Counted from the stretch's first letter, positions 18,546 to 27,209 are shown. The stretch: DNA of 34,632 bases from Bacteroidaceae bacterium (GCA_902362595.1 CABIXF010000040.1:1-34632); one strand, 5' to 3'. Numbers and translations are program-made. Notes: generated by a model from the sequence alone, not told the origin.

Positions 18546-19541
18546 TCAGGGCACTTCCACCTTGTTCAGAATCTTGCTGACGATTTCGTCGGAAGTCACG
18601 TTGGTCGCTTCTGCCTCGTAAGTCAGTCCGATACGGTGACGGAGCACGTCGTGTGCCACGGCACGCACATCTTCCGGAATCACATACCCACGGCGTTTGA
18701 TGAAGGCATAGCTGCGGGCAGCGAGTGCCAGGTTGATAGACGCACGCGGAGAACCGCCGAAGCCAATCAGGCTCTTCAGGTCCTTCAAATCGTATTTTTC
18801 CGGATAACGGGTAGCGAACACGATGTCGGCGATATACTGCTCGATTTTTTCGTCCAGATACACCTGACGAACCACTTCGCGAGCTGCAATGATATCTTCC
18901 GCCTTCAGAATCGGACGGACTTCCACACGTTCGCCGGAGATGTTCTGACGGACAATCTTCTTTTCCTCTTCCAGCTTCGGATAGTCGATGATGACCTTCA
19001 GCATGAAACGGTCCACCTGAGCTTCCGGCAGCGGATAGGTACCTTCCTGCTCAATCGGGTTCTGTGTAGCCATTACCAAGAAAGGCTTCGGCAAAGCGAA
19101 CGTCTGCTTGCCCAGTGTCACCTGACGTTCCTGCATGGCCTCGAGCAAGGCACTCTGCACTTTCGCCGGGGCACGGTTGATTTCATCGGCCAATACGAAA
19201 TTGGCGAAAATAGGTCCCTTGTTGGCGATGAACTGTTCGTCCTTCTGGCTGTAAATCATCGTACCGATGATATCGGCCGGCAGCAAATCAGGAGTAAACT
19301 GCACACGACTGTATTTGGAGTCGATCAATGAAGCCAGGGTCTTGATGGCCAATGTTTTTGCCAAACCCGGCACACCTTCCAGCAGGATATGTCCGTCGGA
19401 AAGCAATCCGATCAACAAAGATTCGATGAGGTGTTTTTGACCTACGATTACCTGATTCATTCCTTCCATCAGGTTGGTTACGAATGCGCTCTGGCGTTCG
19501 ATACGTTCGTTTAATTCACGAATGTCAATAGCTTCAGCCAT
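18546..19541 (-). CDS. moxR: MoxR-family AAA+ ATPase
   Basis: A 331-residue cytosolic AAA+ ATPase. Walker A is GVPGLAKT (56-63) and Walker B is FVLADE (Asp119-Glu120). Also present are the MoxR insertion TMIYSQKDEQF, the sensor region MATQNPIEQEGTYPLPEAQVDRF, and the lid domain with the GGSPRAS sensor-2 motif. Start ATG 19541 (MAEAIDIRELNERIERQ). MoxR proteins act as chaperones for metal-cofactor or complex assembly together with VWA proteins. As first gene of the bat transcript it has the best promoter in the region (19617-19648) and a leader of about 70 nt. Confidence 0.95.
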   Translation of the reverse strand: MAEAIDIRELNERIERQSAFVTNLMEGMNQVIVGQKHLIESLLIGLLSDGHILLEGVPGLAKTLAIKTLASLIDSKYSRVQFTPDLLPADIIGTMIYSQKDEQFIANKGPIFANFVLADEINRAPAKVQSALLEAMQERQVTLGKQTFALPKPFLVMATQNPIEQEGTYPLPEAQVDRFMLKVIIDYPKLEEEKKIVRQNISGERVEVRPILKAEDIIAAREVVRQVYLDEKIEQYIADIVFATRYPEKYDLKDLKSLIGFGGSPRASINLALAARSYAFIKRRGYVIPEDVRAVAHDVLRHRIGLTYEAEATNVTSDEIVSKILNKVEVP

Positions 19542-19616
19542 AATTTTCTTCTATTTTAGTTCCTATTTTTTTCATTAAAAAACGGCCTTTCAAAACCGAT
19601 GTCTAAAAAGGCACCC

Positions 19617-19648
19617 CAAAATTAAGGCATTCCATTAACAGGCACAAT
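19617..19648 (-). promoter_or_regulatory. Promoter of the moxR-bat cluster
   Basis: On the minus strand ATTG (19648-19645) is followed after 20 nt by TAATTTTG (19624-19617): one mismatch in -33 and a perfect -7 box. The predicted start is about 70 nt upstream of the moxR ATG. Confidence 0.7.
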
Positions 19649-19710
19649 AAATTTTGATAAAAAAATATAGACGGCTTTCCCCTTTTAAGGCTTATTGAAC
19701 TAAAGAAAAT

Positions 19711-19744
19711 TAAAAAGGCCCTGTTTACACGCAAACAAGGCCTT
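19711..19744 (-). terminator. Terminator of the ftsY-rimO-HU-LysM unit
   Basis: AAGGCC-TGTTT (from 19715) pairs with AAACA-GGCCTT (19733-19744) across a short loop. The minus strand continues with TTTTTAATTTT. It lies just downstream of the LysM gene stop at 19748. Confidence 0.85.
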
Positions 19745-19747
19745 AGT

Positions 19748-20896
19748 TTATTTTTTAGGAGTAAGCTGCGGAATCTGGATAGTCGTCCCCACCGGCACAT
19801 TGTCCGGATTCTTAATGATGGATTTATTATGCTTCACCAGATAAGGCCACAATTTCTTGTTGCCATAGAACTTCAGGGCCACCCGTACCAGACTCTCCCC
19901 GGGACGAATCGTATACGAAGTCTGCGTACCCGTAATCTGGTATTCCACCGTATCGGCCAGGGTTTCGCGCTTGGCCGGAGTTGCCGAAGATGTTTGCCGG
20001 GCTGTCTCTTGAGGAACAGCGGCTGCCACTGTATCCTTTTTCTGCACTTGTATCACACGGGCAGAGTCAGGAACCGCTTTCACCGTATCGGTCTTTTCTT
20101 TCTCCTGAGATACGGAAGGAACACTCTGTTGAGATTCGCGTTCCATGAGGTATTGCACCAGCTGTTCCGGGATATAACGCCTTCCAGAAGTCAGCGTCCA
20201 CGTCACAGCCCCTCCAATCAAGATTCCAGCCAGCAGCAGAGAAGCAATCAAACACCACGGTATTCTGCTTTCCTTACCCGCTGTCACCGGCGGAACCGGT
20301 GCTTCTTCCGTTGCTTCTGCCGGAGCCGGAGCTTGTTTCTGAGGTTCTGAATCTTCAGGAGCCGATGGAGCCACCTGCAATTCCGTTTTCTCCGGCAGCA
20401 CATGCTCCCCGACTTCTGTCTTCTTCTGTATTTCCTCTTCCGGTTTTGCAGCGTTGTCCTGCTGCGGTTCAGGCCGGACTGCATCAACCTCCTCCGGAAG
20501 ATCCGTTTCGTTCAGGTCCAGTCCTTCCCCTTCCGACTGAGTCTCCCCTTCTGGAATATCCTCGAAATGTACATCCTCTTTCAGCAAGACCGACTGGAAA
20601 TGGGCAAACGGCTTATTGACAAGGTCTCTCAACCCCGCTTCCGGGATAAAGGATACACGTGCATGTCCCTGAATCTCAATGGCCTCTCCGGTATTGACAT
20701 CCACACTTTTCCGTGCCTCCACATTAATCAGCTTAAAGACTCCCAGCCCTTTCACCTTCACATACTTATCCCTTGCCAAAGCTTCCTCAATCAAAGAAAG
20801 GAATGCCTTGACAAACTGTTCGGCATCAGCCTGTTCCAGCTGACTTTTCCGGGCAAACAAGTCCGCCAGCTCCTGCAAGGTTATTTTTTCATTCAT
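19748..20896 (-). CDS. Membrane-anchored protein joining an HU/IHF domain to LysM
   Basis: A 382-residue protein. Residues 1-95 form an HU/IHF-like DNA-binding domain with YVKVKGLGVFKL and ARVSFIP, including the acceptor RKSVDVNTGE where HU has its DNA-clamping arm. A long acidic, Pro/Glu-rich region (about 110-210) leads to one membrane segment (212-235). A Ser/Thr/Lys-rich periplasmic spacer and a LysM domain (328-376; YTIRPGESLVRVALKFYGNKK, starting YTIRPGES) finish the protein. The predicted topology is N-terminus inside and LysM outside. It would be able to touch DNA on one side and peptidoglycan on the other. The start overlaps the HU gene by 8 nt, so both are cotranslated. Confidence 0.88.
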   Translation of the reverse strand: MNEKITLQELADLFARKSQLEQADAEQFVKAFLSLIEEALARDKYVKVKGLGVFKLINVEARKSVDVNTGEAIEIQGHARVSFIPEAGLRDLVNKPFAHFQSVLLKEDVHFEDIPEGETQSEGEGLDLNETDLPEEVDAVRPEPQQDNAAKPEEEIQKKTEVGEHVLPEKTELQVAPSAPEDSEPQKQAPAPAEATEEAPVPPVTAGKESRIPWCLIASLLLAGILIGGAVTWTLTSGRRYIPEQLVQYLMERESQQSVPSVSQEKEKTDTVKAVPDSARVIQVQKKDTVAAAVPQETARQTSSATPAKRETLADTVEYQITGTQTSYTIRPGESLVRVALKFYGNKKLWPYLVKHNKSIIKNPDNVPVGTTIQIPQLTPKK

Positions 20897-21179
20897 CCGG
20901 CGAAGTGTTTTTAAACTTATCTTTCAGAGATACACTGGGCTTGAAACCAAGCACCAGTTTCGGGGGAACCAGAAAACGCTGCTTGGTGACAGGATTCACA
21001 GAGATACGTTCCATTTTCTTCTTCACTTCAAACACACCAAACCCCTGCAGACTTACAGTTTTTCCTTCCTGCAATGTCTGCGACAGGCTGTCGGTCAAAG
21101 AAGATACCAATGCAGCCGTATCCTTTCCTGGCTTATCCACCCGACGGGAAAGTTCCTCTATGAATTCCTTATTTGTCAT
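20889..21179 (-). CDS. HU-family DNA-binding protein
   Basis: A 96-residue HU/IHF-family protein with MTNKEFIEELSRRV, an amphipathic helix region, VSLQGFGVFEVKKK (the conserved GFG strand) and an arm segment ISVNPVTKQRF ending in a basic tail. It probably binds and bends DNA as a dimer, perhaps with the N-terminal domain of the next gene's product. It follows rimO after 1 nt and overlaps the HU/LysM gene by 8 nt. Which HU paralogue it is cannot be told. Confidence 0.92.
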   Translation of the reverse strand: MTNKEFIEELSRRVDKPGKDTAALVSSLTDSLSQTLQEGKTVSLQGFGVFEVKKKMERISVNPVTKQRFLVPPKLVLGFKPSVSLKDKFKNTSPDE

Positions 21180-21180
21180 T

Positions 21181-22482
21181 CTATTTTACGATTGTGGCAT
21201 ACAAATCAAAATCGTCGGCATCATACACCTTCACCCGATGGAAAGTACCCGTCTTCAGCCGATGGTCTGCCGCATCAATCAGCACTTCCGGGTCTACCTC
21301 CGGTGAGTCGAACTGCGTACGACCGATATAATAGTCTCCTTCTTTCCGGTCGATGATAACCTTGAACTCCTGTCCGATTTTCTGGTGCGCCAGTTCGGCC
21401 GAAATTTCCTGCTGCAAGGCCATCAGTTCATCCAGGCGCTGCTGCTTCACTTCATGCGGAATCTCATCCTTGTAGTGCTTGGCCGAATAAGTGCCTTCTT
21501 CTTCCGAATAGGCAAAGGCTCCCATGCGTTCAAAGCGGGCCTTCCGCACAAACTTCTTCAGTTCCTCGAAGTCCTGTTCCGTCTCTCCCGGATGGCCTAC
21601 CATCAGCGTAGTGCGCAAGTGAATGCCTGGCACCTCCTTACGGAATTTCTCAATCAACTGATAGGTTTCCTCTTTTGTCACATGACGGCGCATTTTTTCC
21701 AGCATATTGTCGCTGATGTGCTGCAGGGCGATGTCCATATACTTGCACACGTTGTCGTTCTCCCGCATCACACGGAACAAATCTTCCGGAAAGTGAGCCG
21801 GATAGGCATAATGCAGGCGAATCCATTCCACTCCCGGAATGTGTGCCATCTGCTCAATCAGTTCCGGCAGCATCTGTTTCTTGTACAAGTCCACGCCATA
21901 ATACGTCAGTTCCTGCGCAATGACCTGAAATTCCTTCACGCCTTCCGACACCAGCAGACGCACCTCGTCCAGAATCTCTTCCATCGGACGGGACACATGC
22001 TTTCCGGTGATAATAGGAATGGCACAATATGAGCATTTGCGGTCGCATCCTTCCGAAATCTTCAGATAGGCATAATGCTTGGGAGTCGTCAGGTGACGCT
22101 CGATGGAAAACTCCGAATGATATGCCTTGCCTAAATCGGCCAGCAGCTCGTTCCAGTTGAACTTTCCATAGAACTTGTCCACTTGCGGAATTTCCTTCTG
22201 CAAGTCCTTCAGATAACGTTCTGACAGACAGCCCATCACATAGAGTTTCTTCAGCCGGCCTTCTTCCTTGGCCTGACAAAACTCCAATATCATGTTGATA
22301 GACTCTTCCTTGGCATCGCCAATAAAACCGCACGTATTGATGACGGCTATTTCTCCCTGAGGGTGTGCACTGTCGTGCGTCACTTTGTATCCGTTGGCCT
22401 CCAGCTGCTTCATCAGTTTTTCAGAGTCCACCAGATTCTTTGAGCACCCTAATGTAATAATATCAATTGTATTCTTTCTCAT
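21181..22482 (-). CDS. rimO: Ribosomal protein S12 methylthiotransferase
   Basis: A 433-residue radical-SAM enzyme that adds a methylthio group to Asp89 of ribosomal protein S12. The N-terminal MTTase domain has cluster cysteines Cys13, Cys51 and Cys85, and the radical-SAM motif is CDRKCSYC (Cys146, 150, 153). The C-terminal TRAM domain runs from about 365. RimO is told from MiaB by motifs such as LGCSKNLVDSE and QELTYYGVDLY. The start codon abuts the ftsY stop (TAA-ATG), so the pair is coupled. Confidence 0.95.
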   Translation of the reverse strand: MRKNTIDIITLGCSKNLVDSEKLMKQLEANGYKVTHDSAHPQGEIAVINTCGFIGDAKEESINMILEFCQAKEEGRLKKLYVMGCLSERYLKDLQKEIPQVDKFYGKFNWNELLADLGKAYHSEFSIERHLTTPKHYAYLKISEGCDRKCSYCAIPIITGKHVSRPMEEILDEVRLLVSEGVKEFQVIAQELTYYGVDLYKKQMLPELIEQMAHIPGVEWIRLHYAYPAHFPEDLFRVMRENDNVCKYMDIALQHISDNMLEKMRRHVTKEETYQLIEKFRKEVPGIHLRTTLMVGHPGETEQDFEELKKFVRKARFERMGAFAYSEEEGTYSAKHYKDEIPHEVKQQRLDELMALQQEISAELAHQKIGQEFKVIIDRKEGDYYIGRTQFDSPEVDPEVLIDAADHRLKTGTFHRVKVYDADDFDLYATIVK

Positions 22483-23448
22483 TTATTTCTCTGTGGTTGG
22501 GCCAAACAACGAATCTACGAATTCCCGGCGACGGAATATCTGCAGGTCCTCCATGCCTTCTCCCAGTCCGATGTACTTCACCGGAATCTTGAACTGATCG
22601 GAAATACCGATTACCACACCCCCCTTGGCAGTGCCGTCGAGTTTGGTAATGGCCATTGCCGTCACCTCCGTAGCCAGCGTAAACTGTTTGGCTTGTTCAA
22701 ATGCATTCTGTCCGGTAGAACCATCGAGCACCAGCAACACCTCATGCGGTGCATCGGGAACCACCTTTTTCATCACATTCTTGATTTTGGTCAGCTCGTT
22801 CATCAAGCCGATTTTGTTATGCAGACGGCCTGCTGTATCGATGATGACCACATCCGCATGGTTGGCCGTAGCCGAACTCAGGGTGTCGAAAGCCACTGAA
22901 GCCGGGTCTGCCCCCATCTTCTGCTTGATAACAGGTACGCCTACCCGTTCACCCCAAATGTCCAGCTGCTCCACGGCGGCTGCACGGAACGTATCAGCTG
23001 CTCCCAGATAAACTTTCTTTCCTGCCTTCTTGAACTGATAAGCCAGTTTGCCAATGGTAGTGGTTTTCCCCACTCCATTCACCCCTACTACCATGATGAC
23101 GTAAGGAGTCTTGGTTTGTGGAATATCAAAATCTGCTGCATCCACCGTATTGTTTTCCATCAGCAATGCCGCAATTTCTTCGCGAAGAATATTATTCAGC
23201 TCTTGCGTATTCACATACTTATCTTTTGCCACTCTGGCCTCTATGCGCTTGATAATATTCAGCGTAGTTTCTACTCCTACATCAGACGTAATGAGCACTT
23301 CCTCCAGATTGTCCAGGACCTCATCATCTACCTTCGATTTTCCGGCTACCGCACGTGCAATCTTGCCGAATACACTTTCTTTGGTTTTAGACAATCCTTT
23401 GTCTAATGTCTCTTTTTTTTCCTTTGAGAAAAAACTAAAAAATCCCAT
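22483..23448 (-). CDS. ftsY: Signal recognition particle receptor
   Basis: A 321-residue SRP receptor GTPase, which docks ribosome-SRP complexes at the inner membrane. The start at 23448 (MGFFSFFSKEKKET) gives the usual short membrane-targeting N-terminus; the frame runs on 10 codons through the promoter. NG-domain motifs are G1 GVNGVGKTTT, the I-box DTFRAAAVEQL, G3 DTAGR and G4 TKLDGTAKGG. The long acidic A domain of E. coli FtsY is absent, as in many bacteria. It heads the ftsY-rimO-HU-LysM unit, with a consensus promoter. Confidence 0.96.
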   Translation of the reverse strand: MGFFSFFSKEKKETLDKGLSKTKESVFGKIARAVAGKSKVDDEVLDNLEEVLITSDVGVETTLNIIKRIEARVAKDKYVNTQELNNILREEIAALLMENNTVDAADFDIPQTKTPYVIMVVGVNGVGKTTTIGKLAYQFKKAGKKVYLGAADTFRAAAVEQLDIWGERVGVPVIKQKMGADPASVAFDTLSSATANHADVVIIDTAGRLHNKIGLMNELTKIKNVMKKVVPDAPHEVLLVLDGSTGQNAFEQAKQFTLATEVTAMAITKLDGTAKGGVVIGISDQFKIPVKYIGLGEGMEDLQIFRRREFVDSLFGPTTEK

Positions 23449-23475
23449 ACAACTTACTTTTATCAGTTTCTGACA

Positions 23476-23507
23476 CAAAGATATAACTATTCTAGTTTAC
23501 ACACAAA
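23476..23507 (-). promoter_or_regulatory. ftsY promoter overlapping the preceding terminator
   Basis: On the minus strand TTTG (23507-23504) is followed after 20 nt by TATCTTTG (23483-23476), a full consensus match. The -33 TTTG is the end of the T-run of the terminator at 23505-23544. Confidence 0.8.
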
Positions 23508-23544
23508 AAAAGTTCCTTTCATATTTTCAATGAAAGGAACTTTT
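23505..23544 (-). terminator. Terminator of the rpmB-rpmG-DUF4295 unit
   Basis: On the minus strand AAAAGTTCCTTTCA pairs with TGAAAGGAACTTTT around a 9-nt loop and runs into a T-tract. It is a perfect 14-bp stem. Confidence 0.9.
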
Positions 23545-23573
23545 ATTTAGCATTTTATATCTGAATAGCTAAA

Positions 23574-23729
23574 TTATTTCTTGAAGAAGTCCTGAACTTT
23601 ATCGTTAGGAACCATTTGTTCGTCAAAAACGTAAGCACCTGTTTTCGGAGACTTAACCATTTTGATAACCTTAGTATAAGAACGTCCTTCTTTACCTGTC
23701 TGAAGGGTTGCGACTGTTTTCTTTGCCAT
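23574..23729 (-). CDS. DUF4295 small basic protein
   Basis: A 51-residue protein, MAKKTVATLQTGKEGRSYTK at the start and ending QDFFKK. Tiny basic proteins of this family occur almost only in Bacteroidetes and are encoded just after rpmG, as here (9 nt after it). A ribosome-linked role is inferred from context. The long run of Lys and the MAKK start resemble ribosomal proteins. It is the last gene before the terminator at 23505-23544. Confidence 0.9.
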   Translation of the reverse strand: MAKKTVATLQTGKEGRSYTKVIKMVKSPKTGAYVFDEQMVPNDKVQDFFKK

Positions 23730-23738
23730 GGTCTGTTA

Positions 23739-23927
23739 TTATTTAATTTCTTTATGAACTGTTACTCTTTTCAAAATCGGATTGTACTTCTTCAGTTCCA
23801 ATCTTTCAGTGGTATTTTTTCTGTTCTTTGTTGTAATATAACGAGAAGTTCCCGGCATACCACTATCCTTCATTTCTGTGCATTCAAGGATTACCTGTAC
23901 TCTGTTTCCTTTAGCTTTCTTAGCCAT
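23739..23927 (-). CDS. rpmG: 50S ribosomal protein L33
   Basis: A 62-residue L33. The zinc-ribbon cysteine pairs of the C+ type are missing; only Cys16 (LECTEMKDS) remains, so this is a zinc-independent C- form. The core motif [22 protein letters not shown] is family-typical. It lies 19 nt after rpmB on the same transcript. Confidence 0.95.
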   Translation of the reverse strand: MAKKAKGNRVQVILECTEMKDSGMPGTSRYITTKNRKNTTERLELKKYNPILKRVTVHKEIK

Positions 23928-23946
23928 AGTCTTTCTCTCCTTTTAA

Positions 23947-24207
23947 TTAACCAATAATTTTGATAGTTTTCCAATCACAATAGCCTTTTGCCACTGCTTC
24001 ATTCAGCGCTGCATCCAGGCCTTTTTTGTTAATAACTCGCAAGCCGTTAGCACAGATATTCAGGCTAATCCAGCAATCCTGTTCTACATAGTAGAATTTC
24101 TTTGTAAACAAGTTCACATCAAAAGTTCTTTTTGTTCTTCTCTTAGAGTGTGAAACGTTGTTGCCTATCAAGGCTTTCTTTCCGGTAATTTGACAAATTT
24201 TCGACAT
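23947..24207 (-). CDS. rpmB: 50S ribosomal protein L28
   Basis: An 86-residue L28 beginning [20 protein letters not shown], with the conserved [11 protein letters not shown] segment. It is also a C- form, having only one Cys in the ICQITG start, consistent with the L33 form beside it. It is the first gene of the unit, driven by the promoter at 24257-24288. Confidence 0.95.
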   Translation of the reverse strand: MSKICQITGKKALIGNNVSHSKRRTKRTFDVNLFTKKFYYVEQDCWISLNICANGLRVINKKGLDAALNEAVAKGYCDWKTIKIIG

Positions 24208-24256
24208 TTCTATCTAGTTTTTATAGTTTTATTCCATGGTTCTTTCAAACGGAGTG

Positions 24257-24288
24257 CAAAGTAAGCGATTTTATTTTATATAAACAAA
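24257..24288 (-). promoter_or_regulatory. rpmB-rpmG-DUF4295 promoter
   Basis: On the minus strand TTTG (24288-24285) is followed after 20 nt by TTACTTTG (24264-24257), one mismatch in the -7 box. The leader before rpmB is about 45 nt. Confidence 0.7.
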
Positions 24289-24311
24289 TCTTTCACCAAC
24301 AAATTGCACTT

Positions 24312-24812
24312 TTACCCCTCATTTTCTTGATTTTGGCATAATTCCAGCAATAATTGCAGGGTTTTAGCCGTAGCAGCCTGGATATTTTTCTCGCGACCTT
24401 CATCTTCACTCAGCATGGCCGTGAGCACCTTTTCCTTCGAACCGGCAGCCACCCAGATGGTGCCTACAGGCTTTTCCGGAGTGCCGCCCGCAGGTCCGGC
24501 AATACCCGATGTAGCTACTGCATAATCCGTATCCAACGCCTCCATGGCTCCTTTTACCATTTCCACCACGGTCTCTTCACTTACAGCCCCATATTTTTCC
24601 AATGTTTCTGCATTCACATGCAGGTGATTCACTTTCACCTCATTTGAATAGGCGATGATTCCACCTTTATAGAAACGAGAACTACCTGGGATAGCAGTTA
24701 TAATGGCAGCCACGTTACCAGCCGTGCAGCTTTCTGCGGTAGCCAATGTAAAACCTTCTCTCCAGAAGATTTCACTTATCTCCTTACTTAGTGTTTTGGT
24801 TTCTACTGACAT
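24312..24812 (-). CDS. pncC: CinA C-terminal domain / NMN deamidase
   Basis: A 166-residue stand-alone CinA-C protein. These convert nicotinamide mononucleotide to nicotinate mononucleotide, recycling the NMN made by DNA ligase. Motifs are TAESCTAG (25-32, catalytic Ser28), IIAYSNEVK (52-60, Tyr55 and Lys60), and SGIAGPAGGTPEKPVGT. The N-terminal CinA domain is absent. It is the last of three genes (map, tsaD, this), 20 nt after tsaD. Confidence 0.9.
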   Translation of the reverse strand: MSVETKTLSKEISEIFWREGFTLATAESCTAGNVAAIITAIPGSSRFYKGGIIAYSNEVKVNHLHVNAETLEKYGAVSEETVVEMVKGAMEALDTDYAVATSGIAGPAGGTPEKPVGTIWVAAGSKEKVLTAMLSEDEGREKNIQAATAKTLQLLLELCQNQENEG

Positions 24813-24832
24813 AATCTCTTTTTTCTAAATTA

Positions 24833-25855
24833 TTACTTAATGGTTACCCGTGAATAAGCGGGTTTGTCTATAGTGCAAAAATCCTTGTCCAAAAATTTGT
24901 AATATCCCGTAATGGCAATCATGGCCGCATTGTCGGTGGTATAGCCGAATTTCGGAATGAAGATGTTCCAGCCATATTTCTTGGCGTGTTCACGGAAAGC
25001 GTTGCGGAGTCCGTTGTTGGCCGAAACACCTCCTGCCACTGCCACTTCCTTGATGCCTGTATCCTTCACTACCTTGCGAAGCTTGTCCATCAGGATGTCT
25101 ACGATGGTTTTCTCCAGCGAAGCAGCCAAGTCGGTCTTGTGGTGTTCCACGAAATCCGGATCTTCCTTCACCCATTCCTTGAGCGAATACAAGAAAGAAG
25201 TTTTCAAACCACTGAAACTGTAGTTATACCCCGGGATATGTGGTTTACTGAATGTAAAGGCATTCGGATTTCCCTGACGTGCCAGCTTGTCAATAATCGG
25301 TCCGCCGGGATAGCCCAATCCCATCACCTTGGAACATTTGTCGATAGCCTCTCCTGCTGCATCGTCGATGGTCTGTCCCAGCACCTCCATGTCGTTGTAG
25401 GCATTCACACGGATAATCTGCGAATTTCCACCCGATACCAGCAGACAGATAAAAGGCAGACTGGGCTGCACGTTCTCACCGTCCGGTTCCTTGATAAAAT
25501 GCGCCATCACATGTCCCTGCAAATGGTTTACCTCTACCATCGGAATACCTAATGCACGGGCAAACCCTTTGGCGAACGATACCCCTACCAGCAAGGAACC
25601 CATCAGACCCGGTCCACGGGTAAAGGCCACTGCGCTCAATTCTTCCTTTGTTACTCCTGCACGCTTCAATGCCTCGTGCACCACCGGCACAATGTTCTGC
25701 TGGTGCGCACGCGAAGCCAGTTCCGGCACCACTCCCCCGTATGCTTCATGCACTGCCTGACTGGCAATCACACTGGAAAGCAGCACTCCGTCTTTGATTA
25801 CCGCAGCCGAAGTATCGTCACAAGAAGATTCTATTCCTAATATTATTGTACTCAT
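24833..25855 (-). CDS. tsaD: tRNA t6A threonylcarbamoyltransferase subunit
   Basis: A 340-residue TsaD of usual length, which transfers the threonylcarbamoyl group to A37 of ANN-decoding tRNAs. Motifs are GIESSCDDTSAAV (7-19), metal-binding HLQGHVMAH (His111, His115), VSGGNSQII, and GGVSANNGLR. Needs TsaB and TsaE, which are not in the window. It sits between map and pncC on one strand, 24 nt from map. Confidence 0.96.
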   Translation of the reverse strand: MSTIILGIESSCDDTSAAVIKDGVLLSSVIASQAVHEAYGGVVPELASRAHQQNIVPVVHEALKRAGVTKEELSAVAFTRGPGLMGSLLVGVSFAKGFARALGIPMVEVNHLQGHVMAHFIKEPDGENVQPSLPFICLLVSGGNSQIIRVNAYNDMEVLGQTIDDAAGEAIDKCSKVMGLGYPGGPIIDKLARQGNPNAFTFSKPHIPGYNYSFSGLKTSFLYSLKEWVKEDPDFVEHHKTDLAASLEKTIVDILMDKLRKVVKDTGIKEVAVAGGVSANNGLRNAFREHAKKYGWNIFIPKFGYTTDNAAMIAITGYYKFLDKDFCTIDKPAYSRVTIK

Positions 25856-25879
25856 AAAATGTCTTTATACCTTAATATA

Positions 25880-26734
25880 TTAATGCGTCAATATTTCAAG
25901 ACCCTGTTCCGTCATCACGAACGTATGTTCCCACTGCGCAGAAGGAAGCTCATCTTCCGTCACTACGGTCCAGCCGTCTTCTTCATCTATAAACACTTCC
26001 CAGGTCCCCATGTTGATCATCGGCTCGATGGTGAACACCATGCCCGGCACGAGCAGCATGCCCGTACCCTTCTTTCCGAAGTGCTCCACATCCGGTTCCT
26101 CGTGGAACTCCAGTCCCACCCCGTGGCCACACAAGTCGCGTACCACTGAAAAACCGTTCTTCTTGGCATGTTTTTCGATGGCATGGCCGATATCGCCCAC
26201 GAAACTGAACGGTTTGGCTGCCTCCATTCCGATTTCCAGGCACTCTTTAGCTACGCGGACCAGCTTCTCTTTCTGAGGAGTAGTTTTCCCGATGATAAAC
26301 ATACGGGAAGCATCCGCATAATACCCGTCCAGAATCGTCGTACAGTCCACGTTGATGATATCGCCTTCTTCCAGGATTTCTTCTTCGTTCGGAATGCCGT
26401 GGCACACCACCTCATTGATTGACGTGCAACAGCTTTTCGGGAAACCTTCATAACCCAAGCAAGCCGGGATAGCCCCGTGGTCTTTTGTGTATTCATACAC
26501 CAGCTTGTCTATCTCCGCCGTACTCATTCCGGCATGGATTTCTTTTTCTACCAAATCAAGCACCCCTGTATTGATGACCCCGCTTCGACGGATGCCTTCA
26601 ATCTGCTCCGGAGTCTTGATCAACTGGCGAGTGGGAACCAGATGGCCTCTGTCCTGATAATACAGCACCTTCTTGTCCAGTTCGGTCAACTCCGCTCCTT
26701 TAGGAACCTTCCAGTTTATTTTATGTCTTCTCAT
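25880..26734 (-). CDS. map: Type I methionine aminopeptidase
   Basis: A 284-residue enzyme that removes N-terminal Met. Metal ligands are seen at Asp130, Asp141, His204, Glu237 and Glu269, with substrate-gating His112 in VCHGIPNE. The N-terminal extension of about 35 residues (MRRHKINWKVPKG...) has no zinc-finger cysteines, in contrast to SEC-C-type enzymes. It is the first gene of the map-tsaD-pncC unit. Confidence 0.95.
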   Translation of the reverse strand: MRRHKINWKVPKGAELTELDKKVLYYQDRGHLVPTRQLIKTPEQIEGIRRSGVINTGVLDLVEKEIHAGMSTAEIDKLVYEYTKDHGAIPACLGYEGFPKSCCTSINEVVCHGIPNEEEILEEGDIINVDCTTILDGYYADASRMFIIGKTTPQKEKLVRVAKECLEIGMEAAKPFSFVGDIGHAIEKHAKKNGFSVVRDLCGHGVGLEFHEEPDVEHFGKKGTGMLLVPGMVFTIEPMINMGTWEVFIDEEDGWTVVTEDELPSAQWEHTFVMTEQGLEILTH

Positions 26735-26756
26735 AATTTTCGTTTTTTACTTGACG

Positions 26757-26764
26757 CAAAGTTA
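26757..26764 (-). promoter_or_regulatory. map -7 box
   Basis: The minus strand reads TAACTTTG, a full match, 22 nt before the map ATG. No -33 TTTG at the expected distance. Confidence 0.5.
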
Positions 26765-26911
26765 TAAGAAAAAAATGGAATAGGATACGGTATGAAGAAT
26801 AAAAATACCTCCCCATCCGAGAAAGACTTGTCACATTTCTGTAACACTGTTCTAAAAGTCCCAAAAATGCTCGCAAAATACCACACGGGACATAAATTTG
26901 ACAGCCAGAAA

Positions 26912-26943
26912 CTTGCTTCAACAACAAAATATTTATATCTTCG
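26912..26943 (+). promoter_or_regulatory. Promoter for the DUF2582 gene
   Basis: CTTG (26912-26915) is followed after 20 nt by TATCTTCG (26936-26943), one mismatch per element. Confidence 0.55.
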
Positions 26944-26984
26944 CCCTGACAGTAAACAAATAAAATAATTTAAATTCAAAAACT

Positions 26985-27206
26985 ATGATGGACAAGACTC
27001 AAATTGGGACAAACGCCGGGATTGTCTGGAAACTCCTTTCCGACAACGCACATTGGGAATACGAAAAACTGAAAAAAGAATCCGGATTGTCTGATAGAGA
27101 TTTGAATGCCGCAATCGGGTGGCTGGCACGCGAAGACAAAATAGATTTCGACATCGACGAAAAAGAAGACCGCTTATTCTTACATGTCAACGTCTATATC
27201 GGCTGA
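26985..27206 (+). CDS. DUF2582 winged-helix protein
   Basis: A 73-residue protein, MMDKTQIGTNAGIVWKLLSDN at the start; an ATG one codon later is equally possible. The sequence EYEKLKKESGLSDRDLNAAIGWLAREDKIDFD reads as a winged helix with recognition helix SDRDLNAAIGWL and a beta wing. The family (DUF2582) is small and mostly of unknown role; DNA binding is inferred from fold. The gene has its own promoter and bidirectional terminator, and it diverges from map. Confidence 0.85.
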   Translation: MMDKTQIGTNAGIVWKLLSDNAHWEYEKLKKESGLSDRDLNAAIGWLAREDKIDFDIDEKEDRLFLHVNVYIG

Positions 27207-27209
27207 CCC

